The notes below the pieces were generated by a model. That model worked only from the letters and a program-made list of their open reading frames with translations. It made no database searches and was not told where the DNA came from. From assembly GCF_012726175.1 (NCBI RefSeq), contig NZ_JAASAD010000009.1, positions 145,043 through 209,042 on the forward strand: a DNA stretch of 64,000 nucleotides. The letters run 5' to 3'. This document shows positions 1 through 7,641 of the stretch, piece after piece. Each line of letters begins with the position of its first letter. Position 1 is the first letter of the stretch. Source of the stretch: Micromonospora sp. HNM0581. GTDB taxonomy: Bacteria; Actinomycetota; Actinomycetes; Mycobacteriales; Micromonosporaceae. The position numbers and the translations under genes were made by a program.

Positions 1-1
1 C

Positions 2-700
2 TGGGTGGCGCTCTTCGCGGTGGCCGCGTACGTGGTGTGGAGCGTGTGGCAGCGGCTCTACCACGTGCCCCGGCCCAAGCCGGAGCCGGGCCTGTACGGC
101 ACGCCGCAGCCGCAGGGTTGGCCGCAGCCGGGAGGCCCGGGCCACTTCGGTGGCCAGCCTGCTCAGCAGGGCGGTGGTTGGGTTCCGCCCGGGCAGCCGG
201 GCGGTTGGCCGGCAGCGGACCGGTCTGCGGGCTACCCGGGCACCGGTCACCTCAGCGGTCATCCTGGGACAGGGCAGCAGCATCAGGCCGGCTCCGGCCA
301 GTTCGGCGGCTATCCGACGGGCGGCGCACCCAGTGACTATCCCGCCGACCAGGGCTACCCCGGCAGCCAGCCGGGCTGGCCGGTCGCCGGTCAGGCGCCC
401 GCCGCCGGCCCGCCGGAGTCCCCGCACACCTGGCCGCCGCACGGTCAGCCGGCAGTGCCACCGCAGTCGGTGGCACCGTCCTCGCCAGCCGCACCACCGT
501 TCGGGCAGCCGGCGTCGGCGGACCCGACCCAGAGCATCCCGCGCCAGGGTGACCCGGCCGGCGGTGCGCGCCCGGGTGTCGACCCGACCCAGGCGATCCC
601 ACGGCCGGCTGACGGCGACGTCGATCCGTCGGGTCCCCGACCGGGCGACGGGGCCGCCGACCGCACCCAACGGATCGACCCGGGCGACCAGCCCGGTTGA
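2..700 (+). CDS. Proline/glycine/glutamine-rich membrane-anchored protein, 5' end outside window
   Basis: The frame is open to the left edge of the window (the codon before the GTG at 5 is TGG), so the gene probably starts upstream. The visible N-terminus (VALFAVAAYVVWSVW) looks like the end of a membrane-spanning helix, followed by a basic stretch. The remaining ~200 residues are low complexity, rich in P, G, Q and A, with spaced copies of a DPTQxIPR motif near the C-terminus. This composition suits a disordered tail after a single anchor. No enzymatic domain is visible and I do not recognise the family. It ends 99 bp before fbiC, which has its own promoter candidate, so I see no sign of co-transcription. 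Confidence 0.7.
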   Translation, partial: WVALFAVAAYVVWSVWQRLYHVPRPKPEPGLYGTPQPQGWPQPGGPGHFGGQPAQQGGGWVPPGQPGGWPAADRSAGYPGTGHLSGHPGTGQQHQAGSGQFGGYPTGGAPSDYPADQGYPGSQPGWPVAGQAPAAGPPESPHTWPPHGQPAVPPQSVAPSSPAAPPFGQPASADPTQSIPRQGDPAGGARPGVDPTQAIPRPADGDVDPSGPRPGDGAADRTQRIDPGDQPG

Positions 701-787
701 GCGATCTCCGGCAGCTGGCCGTACCGGTTCCGTCGTCGCGCACGTGCGGTTGCCCACGGGGTAGGGACCGGGCAGGGTGGCAGCGCA

Positions 788-793
788 TAGGCT
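788..793 (+). promoter_or_regulatory. -10 element (TAGGCT) of a probable leaderless fbiC transcript
   Basis: TAGGCT fits the actinobacterial TANNNT -10 pattern and ends 6 nt before the fbiC ATG at 800. Transcription would then start at or next to the A of the start codon. No Shine-Dalgarno sequence is visible. No clear -35 was found. Confidence 0.5.
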
Positions 794-799
794 GAACGG

Positions 800-3379
800 A
801 TGGTTGATCGGAGCGAGCGCGGGCCGGGTGACAGGGGCGTACGGCGGGCACTGCACCGCGCCGCCACCGGCCGGGCGCTCGACGTCGACGAGGCGTCTAC
901 CCTGCTGACCGCGCGGGGCGCGGCTCTGGAGGAACTCCTCGGTATCGCCGGCGCGATCCGCGACGCAGGGCTACGGGAGGCCGGCCGGCCGGGCGTCGTC
1001 ACGTACTCGAAGAAGGTCTTCGTTCCGCTGACCCGGCTCTGCCGGGACCGCTGCCACTACTGCACGTTCGCCACGGTGCCGCACCGGCTGCCGGCGCCTT
1101 TCCTCGACCGCGACGAGGTGCTGGCCGTCGCCCGGGCCGGCGCGGCGCAGGGTTGCAAGGAAGCCCTTTTCACGCTCGGTGACCGGCCGGAGGAGCGGTG
1201 GCCGGCCGCCCGTCAGTGGCTCGACGAACGCGGCTACGGCTCCACCCTCGACTACCTGCGGGCCTGCGCCGTCGCGGTGCTTGAGGAGACCGGCCTGCTG
1301 CCGCACCTGAACCCGGGCGTGCTCTCCTGGGCGGAACTGCACCGGCTCAAGCCGGTGGCGCCGAGCATGGGCATGATGCTGGAGACCACGGCCACCCGGT
1401 TGTGGTCCGAACCCGGTGGCCCGCACTACGGCTCGCCGGACAAGGAACCGGCGGTGCGGTTGCGGGTGCTCGACGACGCCGGACGGGTCGGCGTGCCGTT
1501 CACCACCGGCATCCTGATCGGTATCGGCGAGACCCACGCCGAACGCGTCGACGCGATCTTCGCGATCCGGCGGGCCCAGCGGGAGTACGGCCATCTCCAG
1601 GAGGTGATCGTGCAGAACTTCCGGGCGAAGCCGGACACGGCGATGCGCGGGATGCCCGACGCCGAGCTACACGACCTTGCGGCGACCGTGGCGGTGGCCC
1701 GTCTGCTGTTGGGTCCGAAGGCACGCATCCAGGCACCTCCGAATCTGATCGCCGGCGAGTACGACCTGCTGCTGCGGGCCGGCATCGACGACTGGGGTGG
1801 GGTGTCACCGGTGACACCCGACCACGTCAACCCGGAGCGTCCCTGGCCGCAGCTCGACGAACTGGCGGCCCGAACCGCAGCTGCCGGCTTCACCCTGCGG
1901 GAACGGTTGACCGTCTACCCGGAGTACGTCCAGGCCGGTGAGCCGTGGCTGGATGCGCGTCTGCTGCCGCACGTGAGCGCGCTTGCCGACCCGGCGACCG
2001 GGTTGGCGGTAGCGGAGACCCGTCCGGTCGGCAGGCCGTGGCAGGAGCCCGACGAGACCTTCGGCGGACGGACCGACCTGCACACCACCATCGACACTGC
2101 GGGGCGTACGGACGACCGGCGGGGCGACTTCGACCACGTCTACGGTGACTGGGCCGAGGTGGCGGCGAAGGCGGCTGTGCCACCGGCGCGAGCGGGTGCC
2201 GACGATGGCCCGGGTAACGGGGTGGCAGGTCGCGCCGTAGCTGGCCGGCAGGCCACCGCGGGTTCCGGTGACGCCGACCTGCGGGCCGGGCTGCGGTTGG
2301 CCGCCGACGATCCGGCGGCCCTGCTGGAGCCCCGGCACACCGACGCCGCGCTGGCACTTTTCGGCGTCGACGGTCAGGCTCTCGACGAGTTGTGCCGCAC
2401 CGCCGACGAGTTGCGCCGCCGTGCCGTCGGTGACGACGTGACCTATGTGGTCAACCGCAACATCAACTTCTCGAACGTCTGTTACGTGGGTTGCCGGTTC
2501 TGTGCCTTCGCCCAGCGGGAGCGCGACGCCGACGCCTACCGGCTCTCGGTGGATCAGGTCGCGGAGCGGGCCCGGGAGGCGTGGGAGGCCGGGGCCGGTG
2601 AGGTGTGCATCCAGGGTGGCATCGACCCGAAGCTGCCGGTGACGATCTACGCCGACCTGGTCCGGGCGATCAAGGCCCGGGTGCCGCGGATGCACGTGCA
2701 CGCCTTCTCTCCGATGGAGATCGTCACCGCTGCCGCGAAGGCCGGTGTGCCGGTGCGGGAGTGGCTGGCCGGGCTGCGCGAGGCGGGACTGGACACCATT
2801 CCGGGCACCGCTGCGGAGATTCTCGACGACGAGGTGCGCTGGGTGCTCACCAAGGGCAAGTTGCCGACCGCCGCCTGGGTCGAGGTGGTGAGCACGGCCC
2901 ACGAGCTCGGCATCCGGTCCAGCTCGACGATGATGTACGGCCACGTGGACCATCCCGGGCACTGGCTGGCGCATTTCCGGGTTCTCGCCGGTGTGCAGGA
3001 TCGCACCGGCGGGTTCACCGAGTTCGTGGCGTTGCCGTTCGTGCACACGAACGCTCCGATCTATCTCGCCGGCATCGCGCGGCCCGGTCCGACGTGGCGG
3101 GAGAACCGGGTGGTGCACGCGATGGCGCGGGTGCTGTTGCACGGCCGGATCGACAACATCCAGTGCTCCTGGGTGAAACTGGGCGACGCGGGTACGGCGG
3201 AGTTGTTGCGCAGCGGCTGCAACGACCTGGGCGGCACGCTCATGGAGGAGACCATTTCCCGGATGGCCGGTTCCGGCAACGGGTCGGCGCGAACGGAGGA
3301 GCAGTTGCGGGCCATCGCGGAGGCGGCGGGTCGACCAGCGCGTAGGCGTACGACTGCATACGGTCACATATCGGCTTAG
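800..3379 (+). CDS. fbiC: FO synthase (fused CofG/CofH), coenzyme F420 biosynthesis
   Basis: Makes the deazaflavin FO (7,8-didemethyl-8-hydroxy-5-deazariboflavin) from tyrosine and the riboflavin-pathway intermediate 5-amino-6-ribitylamino-uracil, using two radical SAM modules. At 859 residues it has the size of actinobacterial FbiC. The CofG half carries the Fe-S triad C81-x3-C85-x2-C88 (CRDRCHYC) and the CofH half C561-x3-C565-x2-C568 (CYVGCRFC). A low-complexity linker separates the halves near residues 440-490. ATG 800 is chosen because it directly follows a -10 hexamer and gives the full N-terminus. It is a single-gene unit closed by a hairpin at 3418-3448. In M. tuberculosis fbiA/fbiB sit next to whiB2; here fbiC lies ~3 kb from whiB. 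Confidence 0.97.
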   Translation: MVDRSERGPGDRGVRRALHRAATGRALDVDEASTLLTARGAALEELLGIAGAIRDAGLREAGRPGVVTYSKKVFVPLTRLCRDRCHYCTFATVPHRLPAPFLDRDEVLAVARAGAAQGCKEALFTLGDRPEERWPAARQWLDERGYGSTLDYLRACAVAVLEETGLLPHLNPGVLSWAELHRLKPVAPSMGMMLETTATRLWSEPGGPHYGSPDKEPAVRLRVLDDAGRVGVPFTTGILIGIGETHAERVDAIFAIRRAQREYGHLQEVIVQNFRAKPDTAMRGMPDAELHDLAATVAVARLLLGPKARIQAPPNLIAGEYDLLLRAGIDDWGGVSPVTPDHVNPERPWPQLDELAARTAAAGFTLRERLTVYPEYVQAGEPWLDARLLPHVSALADPATGLAVAETRPVGRPWQEPDETFGGRTDLHTTIDTAGRTDDRRGDFDHVYGDWAEVAAKAAVPPARAGADDGPGNGVAGRAVAGRQATAGSGDADLRAGLRLAADDPAALLEPRHTDAALALFGVDGQALDELCRTADELRRRAVGDDVTYVVNRNINFSNVCYVGCRFCAFAQRERDADAYRLSVDQVAERAREAWEAGAGEVCIQGGIDPKLPVTIYADLVRAIKARVPRMHVHAFSPMEIVTAAAKAGVPVREWLAGLREAGLDTIPGTAAEILDDEVRWVLTKGKLPTAAWVEVVSTAHELGIRSSSTMMYGHVDHPGHWLAHFRVLAGVQDRTGGFTEFVALPFVHTNAPIYLAGIARPGPTWRENRVVHAMARVLLHGRIDNIQCSWVKLGDAGTAELLRSGCNDLGGTLMEETISRMAGSGNGSARTEEQLRAIAEAAGRPARRRTTAYGHISA

Positions 3380-3381
3380 TT

Positions 3382-3391
3382 CGAACGTTCG
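3382..3391. promoter_or_regulatory. 10-bp palindrome CGAACGTTCG, possible operator
   Basis: A perfect palindrome just after the fbiC stop and ~150 bp upstream of the small Tat-protein gene. It could be an operator for that operon or chance. No regulator is identified. Confidence 0.25.
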
Positions 3392-3417
3392 CGTTCCGGC
3401 GGACGTACCTGTCGATG

Positions 3418-3448
3418 CCGGCGGCGGCACGGCGAGGACCGCCGCCGG
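3418..3448 (+). terminator. Hairpin terminator after fbiC
   Basis: Perfect 10-bp GC stem (CCGGCGGCGG / CCGCCGCCGG) with an 11-nt loop, 38 bp after the fbiC stop. There is no T-run, as is usual for actinobacterial terminators. Confidence 0.6.
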
Positions 3449-3537
3449 TACCCCTCGCGGGGGCCGATGTGTTCTGTCGTGGCCCCCGTCCGTCAATGCG
3501 GGCGACGTGTGCGGCGCCGCCGCCGGAAAGGTTGGCC

Positions 3538-3822
3538 ATGATCACTGAGAAGCGTAAGCGGCGTGGACTGAAACTGACCCGTCGGCAGACAATCACCGCC
3601 GCGGCGAGTGCCACGCTCGGCGCTGCCGCGCTCGCGGTGCCGGGGCTGTCGCTGGCCGGGGACGGCAACGACAAGGCCGCCGCCGGTGAGGCCGAGACGA
3701 TCGTCGTGTTTCTGCGGGACGCGAAGTCCGGCACCCTGGACGTGTTCGTCGGTCAGTCCCGGATCGAGGTGCGTGACCGTGACCTGGCGGACAAGTTGCG
3801 TGGCGCCGCCGGTCGGCGCTGA
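3538..3822 (+). CDS. Small Tat-signal protein of unknown function, first gene of DUF4331 operon
   Basis: 94 residues. A basic N-terminus with twin arginine (R15-R16 in TRRQTIT) is followed by an alanine-rich hydrophobic stretch (about 19-40), a typical Tat or TAT-like signal. The mature part is only ~54 residues and contains a beta-type segment (ETIVVFLRDAKSGTLDVFVG) that recalls small envelope proteins. ATG 3538 is preferred over an in-frame upstream start at 3415 because a purine-rich GGAAAGG precedes it and the signal then begins correctly. It lies 217 bp upstream of the DUF4331 gene on the same strand. I do not recognise the family; the partnership with DUF4331 is inferred from position. 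Confidence 0.7.
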   Translation: MITEKRKRRGLKLTRRQTITAAASATLGAAALAVPGLSLAGDGNDKAAAGEAETIVVFLRDAKSGTLDVFVGQSRIEVRDRDLADKLRGAAGRR

Positions 3823-4039
3823 GCCGTTGCCGACCCGCCGCTGCGGGGTGCCGGGGGTCTGCCCGGCTGCCGGCTCGGGCGTCGTCCCCATGTTCGTCGT
3901 CCTGCGCGTCGTGCCCTGCCGCCGACGCTGAGTGTCTCCGCCACCCGCCCCAGTGCGGCGGGTTCGGCGCGGTCGGTGGGCCCCGCGCCCCGACCGGCCA
4001 GTCCGAATTGATTTTTTCGCCCAGTGAGGTGGGTCCGTC

Positions 4040-5434
4040 ATGTCTTCACACCGCGAGGCACCGGAGATCGCCAAGGATCCTGTCGCCGATTCCTCCGACC
4101 TGTACGCGTTCGTCACCCCCGATAATCCGGACACGGTGACGCTGATCGCCAACTACGTACCGTTGCAGTTGCCTTCCGGTGGGCCCAACTTCTTCGAGTT
4201 CGGCGACGACGTACGGTACGAAATCAACATCGACAACAATGGTGACGGGCAGCCGGACGTCGTCTATCGGTTCGAGTTCGTCACCGAGATCACCAATCCG
4301 AACAGTTTTCTCTACAACACCGGACCGATCGACGCACTCGACAGTGAGAACTGGAACCGTCGGCAGTTCTACAGCCTGACCCGGATCGTCGGCGGCGAGG
4401 AGGAGTTGCTGGCGCAGAAGTTGCCCTGCCCGCCCTGCAACGTCGGTCCACTGTCCACTCCGAACTACGCGGAACTGGTACGGCAGGCGACCTTCAAGCT
4501 CTCCACGGGCGAGAAGGTCTTCGCCGGGCAGCGTGCCGACGGGTTCTTCGTGGACCTGGGTGCGATCTTCGACCTGGGTACGCTGCGACCGTTCCAGCAG
4601 TTGCACGTCGCGGGAAAGCAGATCTTCCAGAACCCGGGTGAGCCGGTGAACGCCACCGACCGGCTGAACGTGCACAGCCTGGCGTTGCAGGTGCCGCTGA
4701 ACCTGGTGCGTCGTAGTGCCGCCCGTTACCACTGGCAGGAGCCGGCCTCGGTGATCGGGGTGTGGACCTCGGCGTCCCGTCAGCAGGTGCGCATGCTGGG
4801 GGACCGCGTGGCGACCGACATCAACGCCGGGCCGTTCACGCAGGTGTCCCGGTTGGGCAACCCGCTGTTCAATGAGGTCATCGTGCCGATGGCGCAGAAG
4901 GACCTGTGGAACACCCTGTCCCCGGCGGAGGACAACCAGTTCGCTCAGTTCGTGGAGCGGCCGGAACTGGCCGCTCTGCTGCCGGTGCTCTATCCGCACG
5001 TCTTCCCGAACCTCGACGCGTTGAACCAGTCCGGGCAGGCCCGGGCCGACCTGGTGGCCATCCTGCTCACCGGTATCCCCGAGGGGCTGATCGACGGTTT
5101 CACCAACAGCACTGGTGATCTGCAGGCCGACATGCTGCGCCTGAACACCGCGATCCCACCGGCCGATCGGCCGAACGCGCTCGGTGTCCTCGGGGGCGAC
5201 CTCGCGGGCTTCCCGAACGGTCGGCGGGTGACCGACGACGTGGTGACGATTTCGCTGCGGGCCATCGCCGGGCTGACCGTGCCACTGGTCGATCGCCACT
5301 TCCAGCCGGACGAGGCGGCGGCAGCGGTGACTCCGGGGTTGAGCGCCGAGGACGTGACCGCGCCGTTCCTGAACAAGTTTCCCTTCCTCGGTACGCCCTA
5401 CGACGGGTTCAACAACCCGGCGGCGGGCTCCTGA
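4040..5434 (+). CDS. DUF4331 domain-containing protein
   Basis: 464 residues covering the whole DUF4331 family from the N-terminal SSHREAPxIxxDPxADxSDLYAF signature, through an aspartate-rich segment near residues 60-75 that could bind a metal ion (NIDNNGDGQPDV), to the end. DUF4331 has no assigned biochemical role that I can state. No signal peptide is visible, although the upstream partner has a Tat-type signal, so export in a complex is possible but unproven. The gene is followed at once by a small beta-rich protein gene (stop 5434, next preferred start 5450), and a strong hairpin at 5820-5854 ends the unit. GAGGTGG about 10 nt upstream serves as the ribosome binding site. Confidence 0.9.
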   Translation: MSSHREAPEIAKDPVADSSDLYAFVTPDNPDTVTLIANYVPLQLPSGGPNFFEFGDDVRYEINIDNNGDGQPDVVYRFEFVTEITNPNSFLYNTGPIDALDSENWNRRQFYSLTRIVGGEEELLAQKLPCPPCNVGPLSTPNYAELVRQATFKLSTGEKVFAGQRADGFFVDLGAIFDLGTLRPFQQLHVAGKQIFQNPGEPVNATDRLNVHSLALQVPLNLVRRSAARYHWQEPASVIGVWTSASRQQVRMLGDRVATDINAGPFTQVSRLGNPLFNEVIVPMAQKDLWNTLSPAEDNQFAQFVERPELAALLPVLYPHVFPNLDALNQSGQARADLVAILLTGIPEGLIDGFTNSTGDLQADMLRLNTAIPPADRPNALGVLGGDLAGFPNGRRVTDDVVTISLRAIAGLTVPLVDRHFQPDEAAAAVTPGLSAEDVTAPFLNKFPFLGTPYDGFNNPAAGS

Positions 5435-5449
5435 GTGGAAGGGCGAAGG

Positions 5450-5800
5450 ATGGGCGGACACGAGCACTCGCACACGTACGGTCCTTCGGGGACCGGAACC
5501 GTTGTCCTCGACCTCGGTGGTGACACCGGTGCCCTGATCATCTACACCGGACGTGAACTGCTCGGGCGGGAGATCGAGGTGAGCCGCGTCGACCGGGACG
5601 GCAACCCGCGTACCCACTCGGCGGTGCGTGAGCGTCGGGTTCGGGACGGTACGTTCCACGGTGCCGTCTACCCGGACCTGCCAGCGGGAGTCTATACCGT
5701 CTGGTGGGACGGTGACACACCCGTCGGGTCGGTCACCGTAACCGGTGGTGTTGTTGCCGAGTTCGCCTTGCCGACCAGCGTGTACTCGTCGTCTGACTGA
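5450..5800 (+). CDS. Small beta-rich protein, third gene of DUF4331 operon
   Basis: 116 residues from ATG 5450, which follows GGAAGGGCGAAGG. A GTG at 5435 abutting the upstream stop is an alternative that adds five residues. The N-terminus is His-rich (GGHEHSHTYG). The rest alternates hydrophobic and polar residues (TVVLDLGGDTGALIIYTG, GVYTVWWDGDTPVGSVTV), which suggests a beta sandwich or carboxypeptidase-regulatory-like fold. No signal peptide or catalytic motif is seen. Close coupling to the DUF4331 gene suggests a joint function, possibly metal-dependent given the histidines. I cannot name the family with confidence. Confidence 0.75.
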   Translation: MGGHEHSHTYGPSGTGTVVLDLGGDTGALIIYTGRELLGREIEVSRVDRDGNPRTHSAVRERRVRDGTFHGAVYPDLPAGVYTVWWDGDTPVGSVTVTGGVVAEFALPTSVYSSSD

Positions 5801-5819
5801 TCCGCCGGAGTCTGCGTCT

Positions 5820-5854
5820 ACCGCGTCCCGTCCACAGTGTGGACGGGACGCGGT
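5820..5854. terminator. Perfect 17-bp inverted-repeat terminator
   Basis: A 17+1+17 palindrome (ACCGCGTCCCGTCCACA and its complement) located 20 bp after the stop of the small protein gene. In RNA it gives a ~15-bp stem with a short loop. It ends the DUF4331 operon. The remaining ~420 bp up to whiB hold no convincing gene and act as the whiB upstream region. Confidence 0.75.
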
Positions 5855-6141
5855 CGTCGTTGGACCACCCGGCGGGCGGGGTCGGCGCAGTCGGGATACC
5901 CTTGCCCATCAAGATCAACGGATCTTGCTGGCGGCTTCCTCCGCCTGGATGCGAAGGCCGGTCGCTTCGGCGGCGACCGGCGCGCCACAGGAGAAAACTC
6001 GGGCAACTCGCCGGGGAGGGCGTTACTCGGCCGGGGTCTGAATCGATAGGGCAGGGCGAGACCGGGTGGTACGGATGGCCGTCCGGGATGCGTGTCGGGA
6101 GGGCGACTCCATTATCAAGTTCGGCTTGACTGTGCACGTAA

Positions 6142-6153
6142 TACACGCGTGTA
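6142..6153. promoter_or_regulatory. Palindrome TACACGCGTGTA in the whiB upstream region
   Basis: A 12-bp perfect palindrome ~120 bp upstream of the whiB start, in a locally AT-richer stretch. This is a plausible operator position for a developmental regulator. It resembles but does not match the BldD box, because the half-sites are one base too far apart. Confidence 0.35.
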
Positions 6154-6272
6154 ATTTGAATGGGGTTGTTCGCACGGAACGCACGATAACCGGACCGGAC
6201 GGACAAAAGCACGCCTTTCGCGTGGGGGGTTGCAGCGGCGACGACGCCGGTGCGCGACAAGGAGGCAACTGA

Positions 6273-6530
6273 ATGGACGGCCAGCTGGAGGCGGCCGACC
6301 TGCTCGGAAACGCGCCGGAGTGGCAGGAGCGGGCCCTGTGCTCGCAGACCGACCCGGAGGCGTTCTTCCCCGAGAAGGGCGGCTCGACCCGCGAGGCGAA
6401 GCGCATCTGCTCGCGGTGCGAGGTCAAGACGGAGTGCCTCGAATACGCTCTCGGCCATGACGAGCGTTTCGGGATCTGGGGCGGGCTCTCCGAACGGGAG
6501 CGGCGCAAGCTGAAGCGCCGGGCGGCCTGA
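6273..6530 (+). CDS. whiB: WhiB-family Fe-S regulator, WhiB2/WhmD-type
   Basis: 85-residue DNA-binding iron-sulfur protein controlling septation and sporulation genes. Four cysteines in the WhiB spacing (C24...C52-x2-C55-x5-C61) hold the [4Fe-4S] cluster. The turn motif GIWGG is followed by a basic C-terminal tail (ERRKLKRRAA) that contacts DNA. The segments WQERALCxQTDPExFFPEKGGSTREAK and ERFGIWGGLSERERRxLK match the Streptomyces WhiB / mycobacterial WhiB2 subgroup rather than WblE. A textbook AAGGAGG at 6259-6265 sets the start. The long upstream region with palindromes suggests developmental control. In M. tuberculosis whiB2 also neighbours the homologue of the next gene. Confidence 0.93.
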   Translation: MDGQLEAADLLGNAPEWQERALCSQTDPEAFFPEKGGSTREAKRICSRCEVKTECLEYALGHDERFGIWGGLSERERRKLKRRAA

Positions 6531-6535
6531 ACGAC

Positions 6536-6566
6536 GTGGGGCGGGGCGGCTGGGGGGCCGTCCCAC
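6536..6566. terminator. Shared terminator hairpin between convergent whiB and zincin-like gene
   Basis: GTGGGGCGG pairs with CCGTCCCAC (one G-U), with a 13-nt loop. It sits in the 43-bp gap between two convergent genes. Confidence 0.5.
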
Positions 6567-6573
6567 CCGACGA

Positions 6574-7023
6574 TCAGGCCAACTCGTCCGGGTCGACGCC
6601 GAGCAGGTTCGCCACCTGCTCGATGATCACGTCGTGGACCAGATCGGCGAGATCCTCACGGTCCATCGCCCGGAACTCCAACGGTCGCCGGTACAGCACG
6701 ATCCGCGGCGGGACCTCCTGGCGGCCCGGCCGACCGGGCAGCAGCCGGGCCAGCGGCACCTCGCCGTCCTCCAGCACGTCGGAGTCGTAGACGTTCAGAT
6801 CGGGCGGGACGTCCTCGACGGCGAACTCCACTCCGGCCAACTCCTTGGCGAACCGGCGCTCGAGCGTCTCGACGGTGTCCAGCACAAGGTCGTCGAAGAT
6901 CTCCGCCTTGGTCCGGGCCAGCGGCACGGTGGCCGGTACCAGCCGCCCTCGCAGGCCACGTCCGTGCCGGTCGCGGTGCGCCCGACGGGTGGTGCCGGGA
7001 CGGCGGCTCTCCGGGCTCGTCAT
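6574..7023 (-). CDS. Zincin-like metallopeptidase-family protein lacking HExxH
   Basis: 149 residues. The C-terminal half (PPRIVLYRRPLEFRA...LADLVHDVIIEQVANLLGVDP) aligns by eye with the small zincin-like family (PF06262 type), whose members carry HEIGHHFG at this point. Here the expected HExxH is replaced by EQVAN (residues 135-139), so the zinc site appears lost. The basic N-terminus is poorly ordered. ATG 7023 is preferred over an upstream start at 7074 because the added residues look non-coding. The same position next to whiB2 is occupied by Rv3259 in M. tuberculosis. The role is unknown; a non-catalytic fold is my inference. Confidence 0.75.
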   Translation of the reverse strand: MTSPESRRPGTTRRAHRDRHGRGLRGRLVPATVPLARTKAEIFDDLVLDTVETLERRFAKELAGVEFAVEDVPPDLNVYDSDVLEDGEVPLARLLPGRPGRQEVPPRIVLYRRPLEFRAMDREDLADLVHDVIIEQVANLLGVDPDELA

Positions 7024-7163
7024 GAGCCAAAGAGTAGCTTCCGGTCCGCTCCGGACCGCGTCGGCGCCAACCACCTGGCGCGTTGCGGCAGGCGACCGGA
7101 AATGTGATCACCAAGACGGGCGTGTCGTAACGCGAAGCGGTGCGCCGAAGCCGGTAATGGAGA

Positions 7164-7169
7164 TACCCT
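7164..7169 (+). promoter_or_regulatory. -10 element (TACCCT) of a probable leaderless DUF3499 transcript
   Basis: TANNNT hexamer ending 6 nt before the GTG at 7176, with no ribosome binding site between them. Confidence 0.5.
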
Positions 7170-7175
7170 GCGCCG

Positions 7176-7553
7176 GTGAGGTCACCACGGCGCTGCTCCC
7201 GCAACGGCTGCCCCCGGCAAGCGGTCGCCACACTGACCTATGTCTACAACGAGTCGACCGCGGTGGTGGGCCCGCTTGCCGCCTTCGCCGAGCCGCACAC
7301 GTACGACCTCTGTGAGCCGCACGCCCGCAGCCTGACCGCCCCGCGCGGTTGGGAGGTGGTCCGGCACGAGGGCGAATTCGAGCCACCGCCGCCCACCACC
7401 GACGATCTGGTGGCCCTCGCCGAGGCGGTCCGCGAGGCCGCCCGTCCCGCCCCCCGCCCTCTTCAGGACGACCAGCACCACTCCACTGCGCCTCCCGCCC
7501 CGGCTCCAACCTCCCGCCGCGGTCACCTCCGTGTGATCCCTCCCGCCCACTGA
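7176..7553 (+). CDS. DUF3499 family protein
   Basis: 125 residues. The N-terminal half (RRCSRNGCPRQAVATLTYVY...TYDLCEPHARSLTAPRGWEVV) is the conserved DUF3499 core. C7 and C12 together with C46 and H49 could form a zinc site of treble-clef type. The C-terminal third is proline-rich and low complexity. GTG 7176 directly follows a -10 hexamer, so the mRNA is probably leaderless. The homologue Rv3258c lies between the zincin-like gene and manB in M. tuberculosis. Here the following gene is an inserted aminotransferase block and manB is 15 kb away. Function unknown. Confidence 0.85.
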   Translation: MRSPRRCSRNGCPRQAVATLTYVYNESTAVVGPLAAFAEPHTYDLCEPHARSLTAPRGWEVVRHEGEFEPPPPTTDDLVALAEAVREAARPAPRPLQDDQHHSTAPPAPAPTSRRGHLRVIPPAH

Positions 7554-7573
7554 ACCCCACCCCCACTGCTGCG

Positions 7574-7632
7574 TCGATCATGAGGTCGGCGGCACTTGCG
7601 GATCTCGGTGGTGCCGCCAACCTCATGATCGA
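7574..7632. terminator. Long imperfect hairpin between convergent genes
   Basis: The arms TCGATCATGAGGTCGGCGGCAC and GTGCCGCCAACCTCATGATCGA pair over ~20 bp with one mismatch and a 16-nt loop. It can terminate transcription from both sides. The GATCATGA core looks like an intergenic repeat I associate with Micromonosporaceae, which is unverified here. Confidence 0.65.
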
Positions 7633-7641
7633 CAGGGTGGG

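Noticed and set aside
1805..3496. 563-codon open frame antisense to fbiC
   Set aside because: Shadow of fbiC in a high-GC genome; no recognisable domain and no ribosome binding site.
6142..6153. BldD binding box
   Set aside because: The half-sites are one base too far apart, so it is listed only as a palindrome.
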